DNA of 64,000 bases from Verrucomicrobiota bacterium (lineage in GTDB: Bacteria > Verrucomicrobiota > Verrucomicrobiia > Limisphaerales > UBA1096). The position numbers and the translations under genes are program-made. The notes beneath the pieces were generated by a model. That model saw nothing but the letters and a program-made list of their open reading frames with translations. It made no database searches and had not been told where the DNA came from. Location of the stretch: positions 1-64,000 of the forward strand of contig JASMKO010000025.1 of NCBI GenBank assembly GCA_030749225.1, in the 5' to 3' direction. This document shows, one piece after another, positions 30,115-39,811 of the stretch (position 1 is its first letter; the number at the start of each line of letters is the position of its first letter).

Positions 30115-31034
30115 AACATCTCAACCAACCGGCCGACCTGGCCAACGGCAATCGCAAGGTGTGCCTTGCGATCGGCATGTTCGACGGCGTGCACCTTGGC
30201 CACCAACAGGTGCTACGGCAGGCGATCGAAGACTGCCACCATCAGGAGATGTTGTCCGTCGCGGTCACTTTCGACCGTCATCCCGCCACCGTCATCGCCC
30301 CCAACTACGCCCCCGCCCTACTGCAAACCCGCGCCCAGAGGCTCCGCACCATCGAGTCGCTTGGCCTCGACGCTGCGCTGGTCATCCAGTTCGACGAGGC
30401 GTTCCACCGCAAGCCGGGCGAGGCATTCATCCGCGAACTAGCCACCGGGTTTAGCGCTATCCACAGCATTTGCGTCGGCGCGAACTTTGCCTTTGGTCAT
30501 CGACGCGATGGCAACGTCGAACTACTCCGCGCGCTTGGCCAAGCGCTTGGCTTCCACGTGCACAGTCTGCAAGCCGTGGCGCTTGACGGACAAGCGGTTA
30601 GCAGCACGCGCATCCGCACCGCCGTGCGCGACGGCCAACTCGATGCCGCCGGGCAGATGCTCGGCCGCACATTCGCCATCGAAGGCGACGTCGTCCGGGG
30701 CGACGGCCGCGGCCGCGAACTCGGCTTCCCCACCGCCAACCTTGACACCCGCGGCCTGGTTCTGCCACCGACCGGCGTCTACACTGCGCACGCCCGGATT
30801 GGCCAGACGACGCACCGCGCCGTTCTCAACATCGGCTTTCGCCCCACCGTTGCCGAGCCTGATGCAACGCCGCAGGTCGAAGCGCATTTGATCGACTTTG
30901 ACAACGACCTTTACAGCCAACGGATCGAGCTTGAACTGGTCGACCGGCTGCGCAACGAGCAAAGGTTCGGCTCGGTCGACGAATTGGCTTTGCAGATCAC
31001 GCGCGACATCGAGAACGCCCGCACCTTGTTTTAA
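30111..31034 (+). CDS. ribF: Bifunctional riboflavin kinase/FAD synthetase
   Basis: AIGMFDGVHLGHQQVLRQA; VVRGDGRGRELGFPTANL. Confidence 0.95.
   Translation: MKHLNQPADLANGNRKVCLAIGMFDGVHLGHQQVLRQAIEDCHHQEMLSVAVTFDRHPATVIAPNYAPALLQTRAQRLRTIESLGLDAALVIQFDEAFHRKPGEAFIRELATGFSAIHSICVGANFAFGHRRDGNVELLRALGQALGFHVHSLQAVALDGQAVSSTRIRTAVRDGQLDAAGQMLGRTFAIEGDVVRGDGRGRELGFPTANLDTRGLVLPPTGVYTAHARIGQTTHRAVLNIGFRPTVAEPDATPQVEAHLIDFDNDLYSQRIELELVDRLRNEQRFGSVDELALQITRDIENARTLF
30532..30545. repeat. Exact CGCTTGGCCAAGCG palindrome followed by a half copy
   Basis: In ribF, encodes ALGQAL. Confidence 0.98.
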
Positions 31035-31063
31035 TTCCTAAAAACGCCAATACTCCGCCACCC

Positions 31064-32053
31064 ATGAACGCAGGGATCACCGCCATCAACGAGGAAGTCG
31101 AGCGCGCCAGCGCCTTCGTGCAGCCGCTGCTCGGGGAGATGAGCAAGGTCGTCGTCGGGCAAAAGATGCTCGTCGAGCGACTGATCATCGGCCTGCTAGC
31201 CAATGGCCACGTGCTGCTCGAGGGCGTGCCCGGCTTGGCCAAGACACTCTCGATCAAGTCGCTCGCCCAATGCATGGACGCCCAGTTCGCGCGACTGCAA
31301 TTCACCCCCGACATGCTACCGGCCGACGTCGTCGGCACGCAGATTTACAACCCGCAATCCGGCAGTTTCACAACGCGACAGGGCCCGGTGTTTGCCAACC
31401 TCGTGCTGGCCGACGAGATCAACCGCGCTCCAGCTAAGGTGCAAAGCGCCCTACTCGAAGCCATGCAGGAGCGGCAGGTCACTATCGGCGAAAAAACCTA
31501 CCCGCTACCTGAACCGTTCCTCGTACTAGCCACGCAAAACCCAATCGAACAAGAGGGCACCTATCCGCTGCCTGAAGCACAGGTTGATCGCTTCATGCTG
31601 AAGGTGAAGATCAACCATCCGGACCGTGACGAGGAACGGCAAATCCTCGACCTCATGGGCCGCACTAACGCCGCGCCGGAAACGCAGCAGGTCATCGCTG
31701 TCGACGACATCCTCAAGGCCCGCGAAGTTATCAACAACATTTACATCGACGACAAAGTCAAAGATTACATCGTAGACATGGTCTGCTGCACACGCGAACC
31801 AGAGTCGTACGGCATCGACGTCGCCGACTTCATCCAGCTTGGCGCCTCACCGCGGGCCACCATCGCCCTCACACTCACGGGCAAGGCGCATGCCTTCCTG
31901 CGCGGGCGCGGCTTCGTCACGCCACAGGACGTCAAGAGTGTCGCGCAGGACGTGCTTCGCCACCGTGTGTCGGTCACGTTCGAAGCCGAGGCTGAAGAGA
32001 AAAACGCCGAGACCATCATCCAAAAAATCCTCGACGAACTCCCCGTGCCGTAA
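31064..32053 (+). CDS. MoxR-family AAA+ ATPase
   Basis: GHVLLEGVPGLAKTLSIKSLA, ADEINRAPAKVQSALLEAMQERQVTI. Confidence 0.94.
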   Translation: MNAGITAINEEVERASAFVQPLLGEMSKVVVGQKMLVERLIIGLLANGHVLLEGVPGLAKTLSIKSLAQCMDAQFARLQFTPDMLPADVVGTQIYNPQSGSFTTRQGPVFANLVLADEINRAPAKVQSALLEAMQERQVTIGEKTYPLPEPFLVLATQNPIEQEGTYPLPEAQVDRFMLKVKINHPDRDEERQILDLMGRTNAAPETQQVIAVDDILKAREVINNIYIDDKVKDYIVDMVCCTREPESYGIDVADFIQLGASPRATIALTLTGKAHAFLRGRGFVTPQDVKSVAQDVLRHRVSVTFEAEAEEKNAETIIQKILDELPVP

Positions 32054-32082
32054 ACGGAACCGCCGATGCGGCCGCAGTCCCG

Positions 32083-33909
32083 ATGACTCGCTGGCTAAAG
32101 AACTACTCACCTCAACGCTTCCTGATTTCCTTCGGGCTGGCGGCATTCATCGGCCTGATGGCGTCGGTCGCTTCGGAGACGTTCGTGCTTGGCATTGCGT
32201 GGGTTAACGAAGTGCTGTTCGTCGCCCCCCACGCACGCGAGTTTGCCGACTCGGCCAAACTGCTACCATGGTTCACAGTACTGGCTCCAGTTGTGGGCGG
32301 CTTGATTGTCGGCGGCCTGCTTTTGCTCCTGCGCGGCAACCGGCCGCACGGTATTCCGGATGTCATATTCTTGTCCCAAACCGGCGACAGCCACATTCCT
32401 GTCCGCACTGGACTGCTGACCACGCTCACAAACTTTACATCGATCGGCTTTGGCGCGTCGGTCGGCATGTACGGCCCATTGGCAAGCCTGGGCGCATTCG
32501 TCGGCTCGCTTCTGGCCAAAGTTACCGCAGACCACCGGCGGTTGGGCGTGATCGCAGTAGCGTGCGGAGTATCGTCAGCCATCTCGACCGCTTTCAACGC
32601 GCCAATCGCCGGTGTGATCTTTGCCCACGAGGTCATACTGCGCCACTACTCCATCCGCGCCTTTGCGCCAGTGACTATTTCCGCCTACGTTAGCCAGGTG
32701 ATGGCCACGGAGGTATTTAACCGCCCACGCCTGCTCGAGGTCGGCGAGGTCAGCATTCAGCACGCATACGAATACTGTGCCTTTCTGTTTGTGGGCGTCG
32801 TTGGGGCTGCAGTGGCGATCTTTTACATGCGCAGTGTGCTCATGTCTGGAAAACTTGCCGGCAAACTCAAACTACCTATCTGGATCAAGCCGCCCTTGGC
32901 AGGTCTGGTACTTGGACTGATCTGCCTTGGTGTGCCGGAATTGCTGGGGGTTGGTCTAGATACAACCAAAGCTACTCTCAATATTGAGCAGGTTCGCGCC
33001 GGCAACCTCGATTACATCACCGGCATGACTACTATGGAGTCGGTCATCGATGCCAATGCCAAGGAATTCGTTCTAAAGGCAATTTTTCTGCTCGTTGTGT
33101 TATGCATAGGCAAGTCATTGATGACCGGCTTCTGCCTCGGGATGGGTTTCTGTGGAGGGGTATTTAGTCCTGCTCTTTTTATCGGAGCGACTTTTGGAGC
33201 GCTGTTCGGCCTAGCACTTGAGACGCTCGTTCCCGGCTCACTTAACCTCTCCTTCTACGCAATTTGCGGTATGGGCGCCGTGACCAGCGCCGTCATCGGC
33301 GCTCCGATCTCGACCATCCTCGTCGTGTTCGAACTCACAGAAAACTACGACCTGGCCAAGGCAGTGCTCATCAGCGTCGTATTCTCGAACATCATCTGTT
33401 CGAGGCTCTTTGGCCGCTCACTGTTCGATGTCCAATTGCTCGCGCATGGATTCGACTTTTCACTCGGCAAGGACAAAGTCGTTCTGCAGCAAAAAACCAT
33501 TCGCGACTATGTCACGCACGAGTTTGTGAAGGTCTCCCCCGAAACACCGTGCAACCAGGCACTCGACCGCCTCCTGGCTGCCGACCAGACCGAAGGCTAC
33601 ATTGTCAGCGAAACGGACACCTATCTTGGCCAGATAACTGTTAATGAGTTGCTTCAAATTCAACGTAATCCGACTAAGCCCGATCACGCTGTCGGCGACC
33701 TCGCGCAACACGAACAGATCACGCTCACCGACATGACCTCCATTTTTTCAGCGATGAAAAAAGTCGAGGACTTTGTCGGCGAAAGTGTCCCGGTCGTCAG
33801 CGCCAAGGATCACCTCAAACTCGTCGGCGTCATCCCCGAAGGCAATATCTTCAAGGCCTACTCTGACGCCATCAGTGAAATCCGCCAGGAGGAATACGGC
33901 GACAGTTAG
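32083..33909 (+). CDS. ClC-family chloride channel/transporter with C-terminal CBS domains
   Basis: GFGASVGMYGPLASLGAFVGS, GFCGGVFSPALFIGATFGALFG; C-terminal CBS-like region. Confidence 0.9.
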   Translation: MTRWLKNYSPQRFLISFGLAAFIGLMASVASETFVLGIAWVNEVLFVAPHAREFADSAKLLPWFTVLAPVVGGLIVGGLLLLLRGNRPHGIPDVIFLSQTGDSHIPVRTGLLTTLTNFTSIGFGASVGMYGPLASLGAFVGSLLAKVTADHRRLGVIAVACGVSSAISTAFNAPIAGVIFAHEVILRHYSIRAFAPVTISAYVSQVMATEVFNRPRLLEVGEVSIQHAYEYCAFLFVGVVGAAVAIFYMRSVLMSGKLAGKLKLPIWIKPPLAGLVLGLICLGVPELLGVGLDTTKATLNIEQVRAGNLDYITGMTTMESVIDANAKEFVLKAIFLLVVLCIGKSLMTGFCLGMGFCGGVFSPALFIGATFGALFGLALETLVPGSLNLSFYAICGMGAVTSAVIGAPISTILVVFELTENYDLAKAVLISVVFSNIICSRLFGRSLFDVQLLAHGFDFSLGKDKVVLQQKTIRDYVTHEFVKVSPETPCNQALDRLLAADQTEGYIVSETDTYLGQITVNELLQIQRNPTKPDHAVGDLAQHEQITLTDMTSIFSAMKKVEDFVGESVPVVSAKDHLKLVGVIPEGNIFKAYSDAISEIRQEEYGDS

Positions 33910-34865
33910 GCCTGCTTGACACGAAACACTCCCTCCTCACCGGAGAAGTCAATCTGCGAACCGACGACATCGAAACAATGCTTGGCCAAGCACTTGGCCA
34001 AGATTTGCTCCGTGTGGCGGTAGGAGAAAAAAAGCCGCAATGAGTGTCCGGCAGCAAATTCAACCGACTCGCCAGCGACGCTCGATTTATGCGTTTCCAC
34101 AAAATCGAAGTCGGCAATGATCCGCAACAATCCGTCAACCTCCTCAATCCCAAATCGCAACTGTCCCGCAGTCCGCGGCACTCCCAATCCCTCCAAAAAC
34201 GACAGCAACCAATCACAAGTCTCAGCGTTGTCATACTGTGGCAGAACAGCCTCGACCCCACGTCGATAATCATCTCCTGGCGCAAGGTTGGCGCTGAGGA
34301 GCAACAAGTCACCGTCGCGCAGAGTCGCCGCCAAATGCGGTAAAATCACGTCCGGCTCAAAGTTCGGGATCATTCCGAAGAAGGTGAATACACGCTTGGT
34401 TTGCGGCGAAACGATGGCGTCGAGCAGTTGGCCAAGGTCGGGTGCGTTGGCCAAGTCGCAAACCAGCGGATGGATACGTTCGAGCGGCAATTCCGCCGCT
34501 GCCGCCTTACGAGCCACCTTCACCATCGCTTCGCTTACATCGCACGGCACGTAATCGATGACCGGGTGAACCGACTTAAGTCTGGGCAGATAACGTGTGT
34601 CCTTTTGGCCGCCGCCGCATCCCAAGCCGACGAGGCAAACCGACTCGCCCGCCGCTTGACCAAGCGACTCGTCAAACGCCAGGTCGTAAATCGACTGCAC
34701 TCCAGCATCGGTACGCGACGGCGAATGCGCCCGGTGCACCGCAAGCCACTTCTCCGTCTGCCGTTCGCCGTCATACAAAAACTTGGGCGGCACCTGGCCG
34801 ATTCGAAGCGAGTCGATCAATTGCCGCTGAACGGCGGCAGGCGCATGGCTAATATGAACAATCAC
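33906..34865 (-). CDS. EgtD-like (L-histidine N-alpha-methyltransferase family) SAM methyltransferase
   Basis: YDGERQTEKWLAV..., VGLGCGGGQKD, TFFGMIPNFEPD.ILPHLAATLRDGDLLLLSANL. Confidence 0.65.
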   Translation of the reverse strand: MIVHISHAPAAVQRQLIDSLRIGQVPPKFLYDGERQTEKWLAVHRAHSPSRTDAGVQSIYDLAFDESLGQAAGESVCLVGLGCGGGQKDTRYLPRLKSVHPVIDYVPCDVSEAMVKVARKAAAAELPLERIHPLVCDLANAPDLGQLLDAIVSPQTKRVFTFFGMIPNFEPDVILPHLAATLRDGDLLLLSANLAPGDDYRRGVEAVLPQYDNAETCDWLLSFLEGLGVPRTAGQLRFGIEEVDGLLRIIADFDFVETHKSSVAGESVEFAAGHSLRLFFSYRHTEQILAKCLAKHCFDVVGSQIDFSGEEGVFRVKQA

Positions 34866-34881
34866 GATAGTCGGCGTTTAT

Positions 34882-36363
34882 CTAAAGCGACTTTTTGATA
34901 TGCTTCAGTTGCTCGGCCTCGGAACGGTTTTTGTAATAGTCATCCAGCGGATAACAGCCACTGACCAGGCCGTTGCGCGGGCCGGTGGTGCAGTCGCTGA
35001 ACGTGCGGCAGATGCGCCGGGGCGTCAGCATCCCATTGGCCATCCCATCCGAGAAAATATCCGGGTAACTCAAGACCATCCGCCCCAAGCCAACGACATC
35101 GACCCATCCATCGCGCACGAGGCACTGTGTGACGTGCGGCAGATAATCCTGCAGGTAGCTGTAGGCGCACCCGGCGATGGCGAGGTGGGCTGGCGCCGAT
35201 TCGCAGATTTTCCGGACGACCTGGATCTGCCGCTCGACATCGACGAGCGGATCATATGCCGGTTGGTAGCCGTCGGAGGGCGGATAAGCCGCCGGCCGCT
35301 GGATGTGCGGACTGTAGTACGGCGAGCCAGCGCTGAGGCTGACGAGTTTGACCCCCAAGTCTGCGCACAGTTTCACAAATTGCTGCGGCTCTGTAAGATC
35401 AACCTCAAGCGGATTGTCGGGATTCAGCCCAAACCCATAGTGGTATGGCAGACAATTGGAGAAATCCTCCGGGATACCGGGGCCGAGCCTGTTCGACTGC
35501 GACTGAGCCGGGTTGGGACGAAACGGCACAAAGTCAAATGCGCTTACACGCACGATCACATCGATGTAATTCTGGTCGGCACGAATACCGTCGATGATCT
35601 CCCGCAGAATTCGGGTACGGTTCTCGAACGAACCACCGTAACGGCCGGCCCGCGTGCGGGCACTAAGAAATTCGTGCAGCAGATAGCCGTGGCAATGCTT
35701 GATATCGATGAAGTCAGCCCCCGCCTCAGCGGCGATCCGAGCGGCGCGAATGTAGTCGCGGATGAGTTCGGTGATCTCATCGTCGGTCCAGATCTGATCG
35801 TTTCTGGTAACATTGAATTTCGCATCGAGAATCGGATGCCGGTAGGCGACCCGCGGTTCGTACCGAGTTTTTTCATTAGGACGGCAAAAGCGTCCCGAGT
35901 GGGTCAGTTGAAAGCCAATCACCAGATCCTCGGTCGAACCATGGCGTGCAGTATGCACCGCAATCAATGTTTCGCGCAGACCGGCGATATCGGCCTGGTT
36001 CACCTCGTTTAGGATGAGTTGGTTCGGATTGGCGCGGCCGTCGGGGCGGACGGCCATCGCTTCGCCGCCCAGGATCAGCTTGGCCCCACTCTCGCCGAAA
36101 CGTTGCCAACGGCGGGTTATCTCGTCGGTCACGCCACCAGTGGTTGTGCCATCCCAACCTTCCATCGGATGGATCGCGATGCGGTTGCCGGGCGTCTTGC
36201 CGCCGAGTTTGATTCGGTCGAGCGGCTTGGCCAAAGGCGACTCAGCACATGGCAGGATCACATCGTCGCACGGCAGATCGAGGCCAAGCGAGGCCGCATG
36301 GTCGCGGAAGGCCTGCGATGTCTTTAGCGACGGGATACGCGTAAGTTTGAACGGCTCGGCCAC
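34882..36363 (-). CDS. NADH:flavin oxidoreductase (Old Yellow Enzyme family)
   Basis: GNRIAIHPMEGWDG, FIDIKHCHGYLLHEFLSARTRAGRYGGSFENRTRILREIIDGIR. Confidence 0.92.
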   Translation of the reverse strand: MAEPFKLTRIPSLKTSQAFRDHAASLGLDLPCDDVILPCAESPLAKPLDRIKLGGKTPGNRIAIHPMEGWDGTTTGGVTDEITRRWQRFGESGAKLILGGEAMAVRPDGRANPNQLILNEVNQADIAGLRETLIAVHTARHGSTEDLVIGFQLTHSGRFCRPNEKTRYEPRVAYRHPILDAKFNVTRNDQIWTDDEITELIRDYIRAARIAAEAGADFIDIKHCHGYLLHEFLSARTRAGRYGGSFENRTRILREIIDGIRADQNYIDVIVRVSAFDFVPFRPNPAQSQSNRLGPGIPEDFSNCLPYHYGFGLNPDNPLEVDLTEPQQFVKLCADLGVKLVSLSAGSPYYSPHIQRPAAYPPSDGYQPAYDPLVDVERQIQVVRKICESAPAHLAIAGCAYSYLQDYLPHVTQCLVRDGWVDVVGLGRMVLSYPDIFSDGMANGMLTPRRICRTFSDCTTGPRNGLVSGCYPLDDYYKNRSEAEQLKHIKKSL

Positions 36364-36369
36364 GCTAGA

Positions 36370-37749
36370 TTAGTAGTCAAAAAACGTGAGGTAGCATTCG
36401 CCACGCGCCTCGCGGAGGAGCATCAGCGCCAGTTCGCGCGCGTGATAGTCGCCCCACATCGAGCTTTCGCCGCACGGGATTTTGCGGCCGCGCGGGATGT
36501 AATCCCAGCCGTTGGGCCGGTGATAAACCGAGTGCAACAGCAGGCCTTGGTGCCGGACATCCGTGGAGAGATACGGCACCTGCAGCAGCGTGTTGGCGAT
36601 GGTCAAGCCGGCTTGCCGGTAGCGCGTGCCTTCCGATTTTTTACCGGTGTTGCCCAGATAGTTACCCAAGCGCACAAGACCCTGCGCCGCGATCGCCGCC
36701 GCGGAGGAGTCGACCGGCTCAACGTCGTTTTGAGGATTAGAACACTTAGACAAATAGTCGCCCAAACGGTGCAGTTGCGGCGCGCCGGTGTCCCAAGCAG
36801 GGACACCGTCTGTGCAACTATTGGCAATGTAAAAATCTGCTGTAGCGGTGGCGGCCTTCAGCAACATGGCGATCAACTTGCGGCGGCCCCCGTGCGGCTT
36901 GAGCGCGGTATCCGTGAGTGTGCGGAAAAACTCAAGCTGCTCCGCATAACCGCAGATTGCCCAGGCCAAACCGCGCGTCCAGGTGCTGAACGGCGAGTAC
37001 CCCTGCTGCGAGTTCGGGCAGCGGTAGCTGCCGTCGTTCAGGTTGAAAATGCTCTCGTGTGCGGTGCGGCCGCGCACGTCGTATGCGTCGCGGCCAGCAC
37101 CGTAATAGACCCCGTACACCGCCGTCGCCTCGGCGTGCTGCACAAGCCGGCCGAGCAGCGAGATTTTCCGGTCCCGCTCGCCCATCAGCGCATGGCCAAG
37201 CTGGTGCGCCACTGCGAGCGAGCGCAGCGAGCGGATCGTGTCGATGAACAGCGAATGCGGGCCGTTGAACGAGTAAATATAGCCGCCGCCCGGAATACCG
37301 GTCCATCGCGCCGCCTGCACGGCGCCGGATACCTTGAGCGCCAGTTCGTAAAACTCCAGTTCGCGCAAGTCGTAGGCGAACTTTCCCTCCCGCATGAGGC
37401 GGCGCAAGTTGCCGTAGGTGGAGACATTGTTGAACCCGTGGTCATGGACGCCTGTGTGTGACACGTGCGAAGCCATGTGCTTGACCGTGCCGCGGCGACC
37501 AATCTTCAAAAACCACGCGTCGCCAGTGGCGTCGTACTGCAGCACCGCAGAACCGAACTGAAACCCCTGCGTCCACTCTGTCCAGCCGCGTGTGGTGTAC
37601 TGCCCCTTCTCGGTGAACACCGGCGTGCCCTTGGCCACGCGCCAGCTTTTTTGAATGGACAAAATCTTTTGCCCAGACAACTCGAAGAACCGTTCCAGCC
37701 TTGGAAGCAATTTTTGCGGTGTAAGCCTGCGGTCGATCCTGATAGCCAT
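36370..37749 (-). CDS. Unsaturated glucuronyl hydrolase-like (GH88-type) protein
   Basis: GYSPFSTWTRGLAWAICGYAEQ, SSAAAIAAQGLVRL, CGESSMWGDYHARELAL. Confidence 0.7.
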   Translation of the reverse strand: MAIRIDRRLTPQKLLPRLERFFELSGQKILSIQKSWRVAKGTPVFTEKGQYTTRGWTEWTQGFQFGSAVLQYDATGDAWFLKIGRRGTVKHMASHVSHTGVHDHGFNNVSTYGNLRRLMREGKFAYDLRELEFYELALKVSGAVQAARWTGIPGGGYIYSFNGPHSLFIDTIRSLRSLAVAHQLGHALMGERDRKISLLGRLVQHAEATAVYGVYYGAGRDAYDVRGRTAHESIFNLNDGSYRCPNSQQGYSPFSTWTRGLAWAICGYAEQLEFFRTLTDTALKPHGGRRKLIAMLLKAATATADFYIANSCTDGVPAWDTGAPQLHRLGDYLSKCSNPQNDVEPVDSSAAAIAAQGLVRLGNYLGNTGKKSEGTRYRQAGLTIANTLLQVPYLSTDVRHQGLLLHSVYHRPNGWDYIPRGRKIPCGESSMWGDYHARELALMLLREARGECYLTFFDY

Positions 37750-37752
37750 GAC

Positions 37753-38580
37753 TTAAAGTGTGCGGACGTGGAAGCCGCCATCCACGTTGAAGACCTCGCC
37801 GGTGGTGAACGGGAACGAATCGCGCGCCAGCGCCGCGACCGCACGGCCAACATCGGCTGGCTCGCCCCAGCGTCGGATCAGCGTCAGTCCGTCGGCGATG
37901 AGCTGGTCATATTTCTCCTTCACCGGCGCGGTCATGTCGGAGGTGATCACGCCGGGGCACACCTCGTACACGTTGATGCCGTGTTCCGCGAGGCGCGCGG
38001 CGAAGAGCCGGGTGACCATCCCCAGGCCGGCCTTAGCAACGCAGTAGTCGCCGCGGTTGGTCGAGACTGCGTGGGCGCTGACCGAAGAAATGTTGATGAT
38101 TTTCGGGTGGCACTCTTCATCGGCCTTGACCTGCTCAATCATCAATTGTGCGGCGAGCTGGCTTAGAAAGAACGGCCCCTTGAGATTGATCGCCATAAGT
38201 GCGTCCCAGTTTTCCTCGGTGGCGTCGAGCAGGTCGGCGCGGCCGATGGAGGTGATGCCGGCGTTGTTCACAAGCAGATCCAGCCTTCCAAGCGACTCGC
38301 GGGTAAACCGGATCAGCCGGTTGCGATCCGCCGCTTGGCCAACGTCGGCCTGGCACACCTCAACGCGGATCGTGTGCCCGACGGCAGCGGCCCGCTCAGT
38401 GCAGCGCCTGGCCGTCTCGGCAGCAGCAGTCTCGTTCCCGGCGTAATTGACCACCAAGTCGAGCCCCTCCGCCGCCAACTCAAGCGAGATGCCGCGGCCG
38501 ATGCCACGCGACGCGCCTGTGATGAGTGCCACCCGATTCATGCGCGACGCAGCGTAAAGAACCGGCCGTGCGATGAACAT
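37753..38580 (-). CDS. Short-chain dehydrogenase/reductase
   Basis: [57 protein letters not shown]. Confidence 0.93.
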   Translation of the reverse strand: MFIARPVLYAASRMNRVALITGASRGIGRGISLELAAEGLDLVVNYAGNETAAAETARRCTERAAAVGHTIRVEVCQADVGQAADRNRLIRFTRESLGRLDLLVNNAGITSIGRADLLDATEENWDALMAINLKGPFFLSQLAAQLMIEQVKADEECHPKIINISSVSAHAVSTNRGDYCVAKAGLGMVTRLFAARLAEHGINVYEVCPGVITSDMTAPVKEKYDQLIADGLTLIRRWGEPADVGRAVAALARDSFPFTTGEVFNVDGGFHVRTL

Positions 38581-38703
38581 TTAAATCCGCTCGGCCAAGC
38601 GGCCCAAAACCGCCACCGCGAAGTGGGTTGCATCGGGGGCGGTTTTACGATTACTGTCGCGGCCGTTTCTCACGAAACTTTTACGGAAAAACATAGCAGA
38701 ACC

Positions 38704-39750
38704 ATGGCAAAACCGATTTATCACAGCAGCATCGAGGGGGCGCAGCACGGCGGGAAGGGGCTTGACGGCTTCCTAACCTTCGCCAAGGAGGCCGGGGCTG
38801 ACGGCGCACAACCAAGCCACTACATGCTTGAGGATGGCGACACCGGTGAGGCGTTCAAGAGCGCACAAGCAATCCGCGACACGTTCGAGAAACACGGCCT
38901 CAAGCTTGACGGCGTGAGCGGCCACTGCGCGTTCTGGGTGCACACCAGCGCGTGGACCGGCACCCGCAGCGGTCACCCGTTCATCCACGGCCCCAACCAG
39001 GACAAGAGCTCGGAGGAACTTGAGCAGTGGTACGAGGCGTACATCCTCCGGATGATGGATTTGTGCGCCGAGCTTGGCCTAAAAATCCTGCCGATGTTCT
39101 GGGGCGTGTCGCACGGCTGGGAACTGGCTACCGGCTATCCGTGGGGCTTCTGGGCCGGGCCGGGGTTCGACCTCATCAAAGCCGGCGAGGAGCGCTTCGT
39201 GGAGAAGACCGCCAAGATTCGTGCCCACGCCAACAGCCTCGGCATCCGGATCGCGCACGAGATTCATCCCGGCACAGCCGCGATGTGCGCGGAGGAGTTC
39301 GGCCGGCTCGTCGAGATTTGCGACGGCGACGAATGCCTCGGCGTCAACGCTGACCCGTCGCACTGCTGGGAGGGCGAGGACTGGGAAACACGATTCACCC
39401 ACCCCGCCGTGCGCGACCGCGTCTACGCCTGCCACGTGAAGAACTTCGTCGTCCGCCAGGGCGTGCCGCTGCGGCGCATGGACGGCGACTGGCACAACCG
39501 CGCAATGCAGTTCACCGACCTCGGCAGCGGCGACCTGAACATGGTGCGCTACGTCGAGATGCTCATCAAAATCGGCTACCCCGCGCGATACAACAAAATC
39601 ATGGGCACCGAGACCGCCCCGCTCATCGCCGAGACCGAGAGCGCGTACCGAGACCCGGACGCCACCGCCATCGAGGGCATCCAATACGTCCGCGACAACC
39701 TCTGCTTCCCCGTCGCCGAAGGCTCCTTCGAGGACGATATGGGAGCTTAA
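38704..39750 (+). CDS. Sugar phosphate isomerase/epimerase (TIM barrel)
   Basis: AHEIHPGTAAMCAEEFGRLVEICDGDECLGVNADPSHCWEGEDW. Confidence 0.82.
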   Translation: MAKPIYHSSIEGAQHGGKGLDGFLTFAKEAGADGAQPSHYMLEDGDTGEAFKSAQAIRDTFEKHGLKLDGVSGHCAFWVHTSAWTGTRSGHPFIHGPNQDKSSEELEQWYEAYILRMMDLCAELGLKILPMFWGVSHGWELATGYPWGFWAGPGFDLIKAGEERFVEKTAKIRAHANSLGIRIAHEIHPGTAAMCAEEFGRLVEICDGDECLGVNADPSHCWEGEDWETRFTHPAVRDRVYACHVKNFVVRQGVPLRRMDGDWHNRAMQFTDLGSGDLNMVRYVEMLIKIGYPARYNKIMGTETAPLIAETESAYRDPDATAIEGIQYVRDNLCFPVAEGSFEDDMGA

Positions 39751-39762
39751 AATTTCTTGCAG

Positions 39763-39796
39763 AAAAAAGGCCCGGCAAATGCCGGGCCTTTTTTAT
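39763..39796. terminator. Bidirectional intrinsic terminator
   Basis: AAAAAAGGCCCGGC-AAAT-GCCGGGCCTTTTTT, between convergent genes. Confidence 0.93.
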
Positions 39797-39811
39797 TGCA
39801 ATTGGCTTAGG

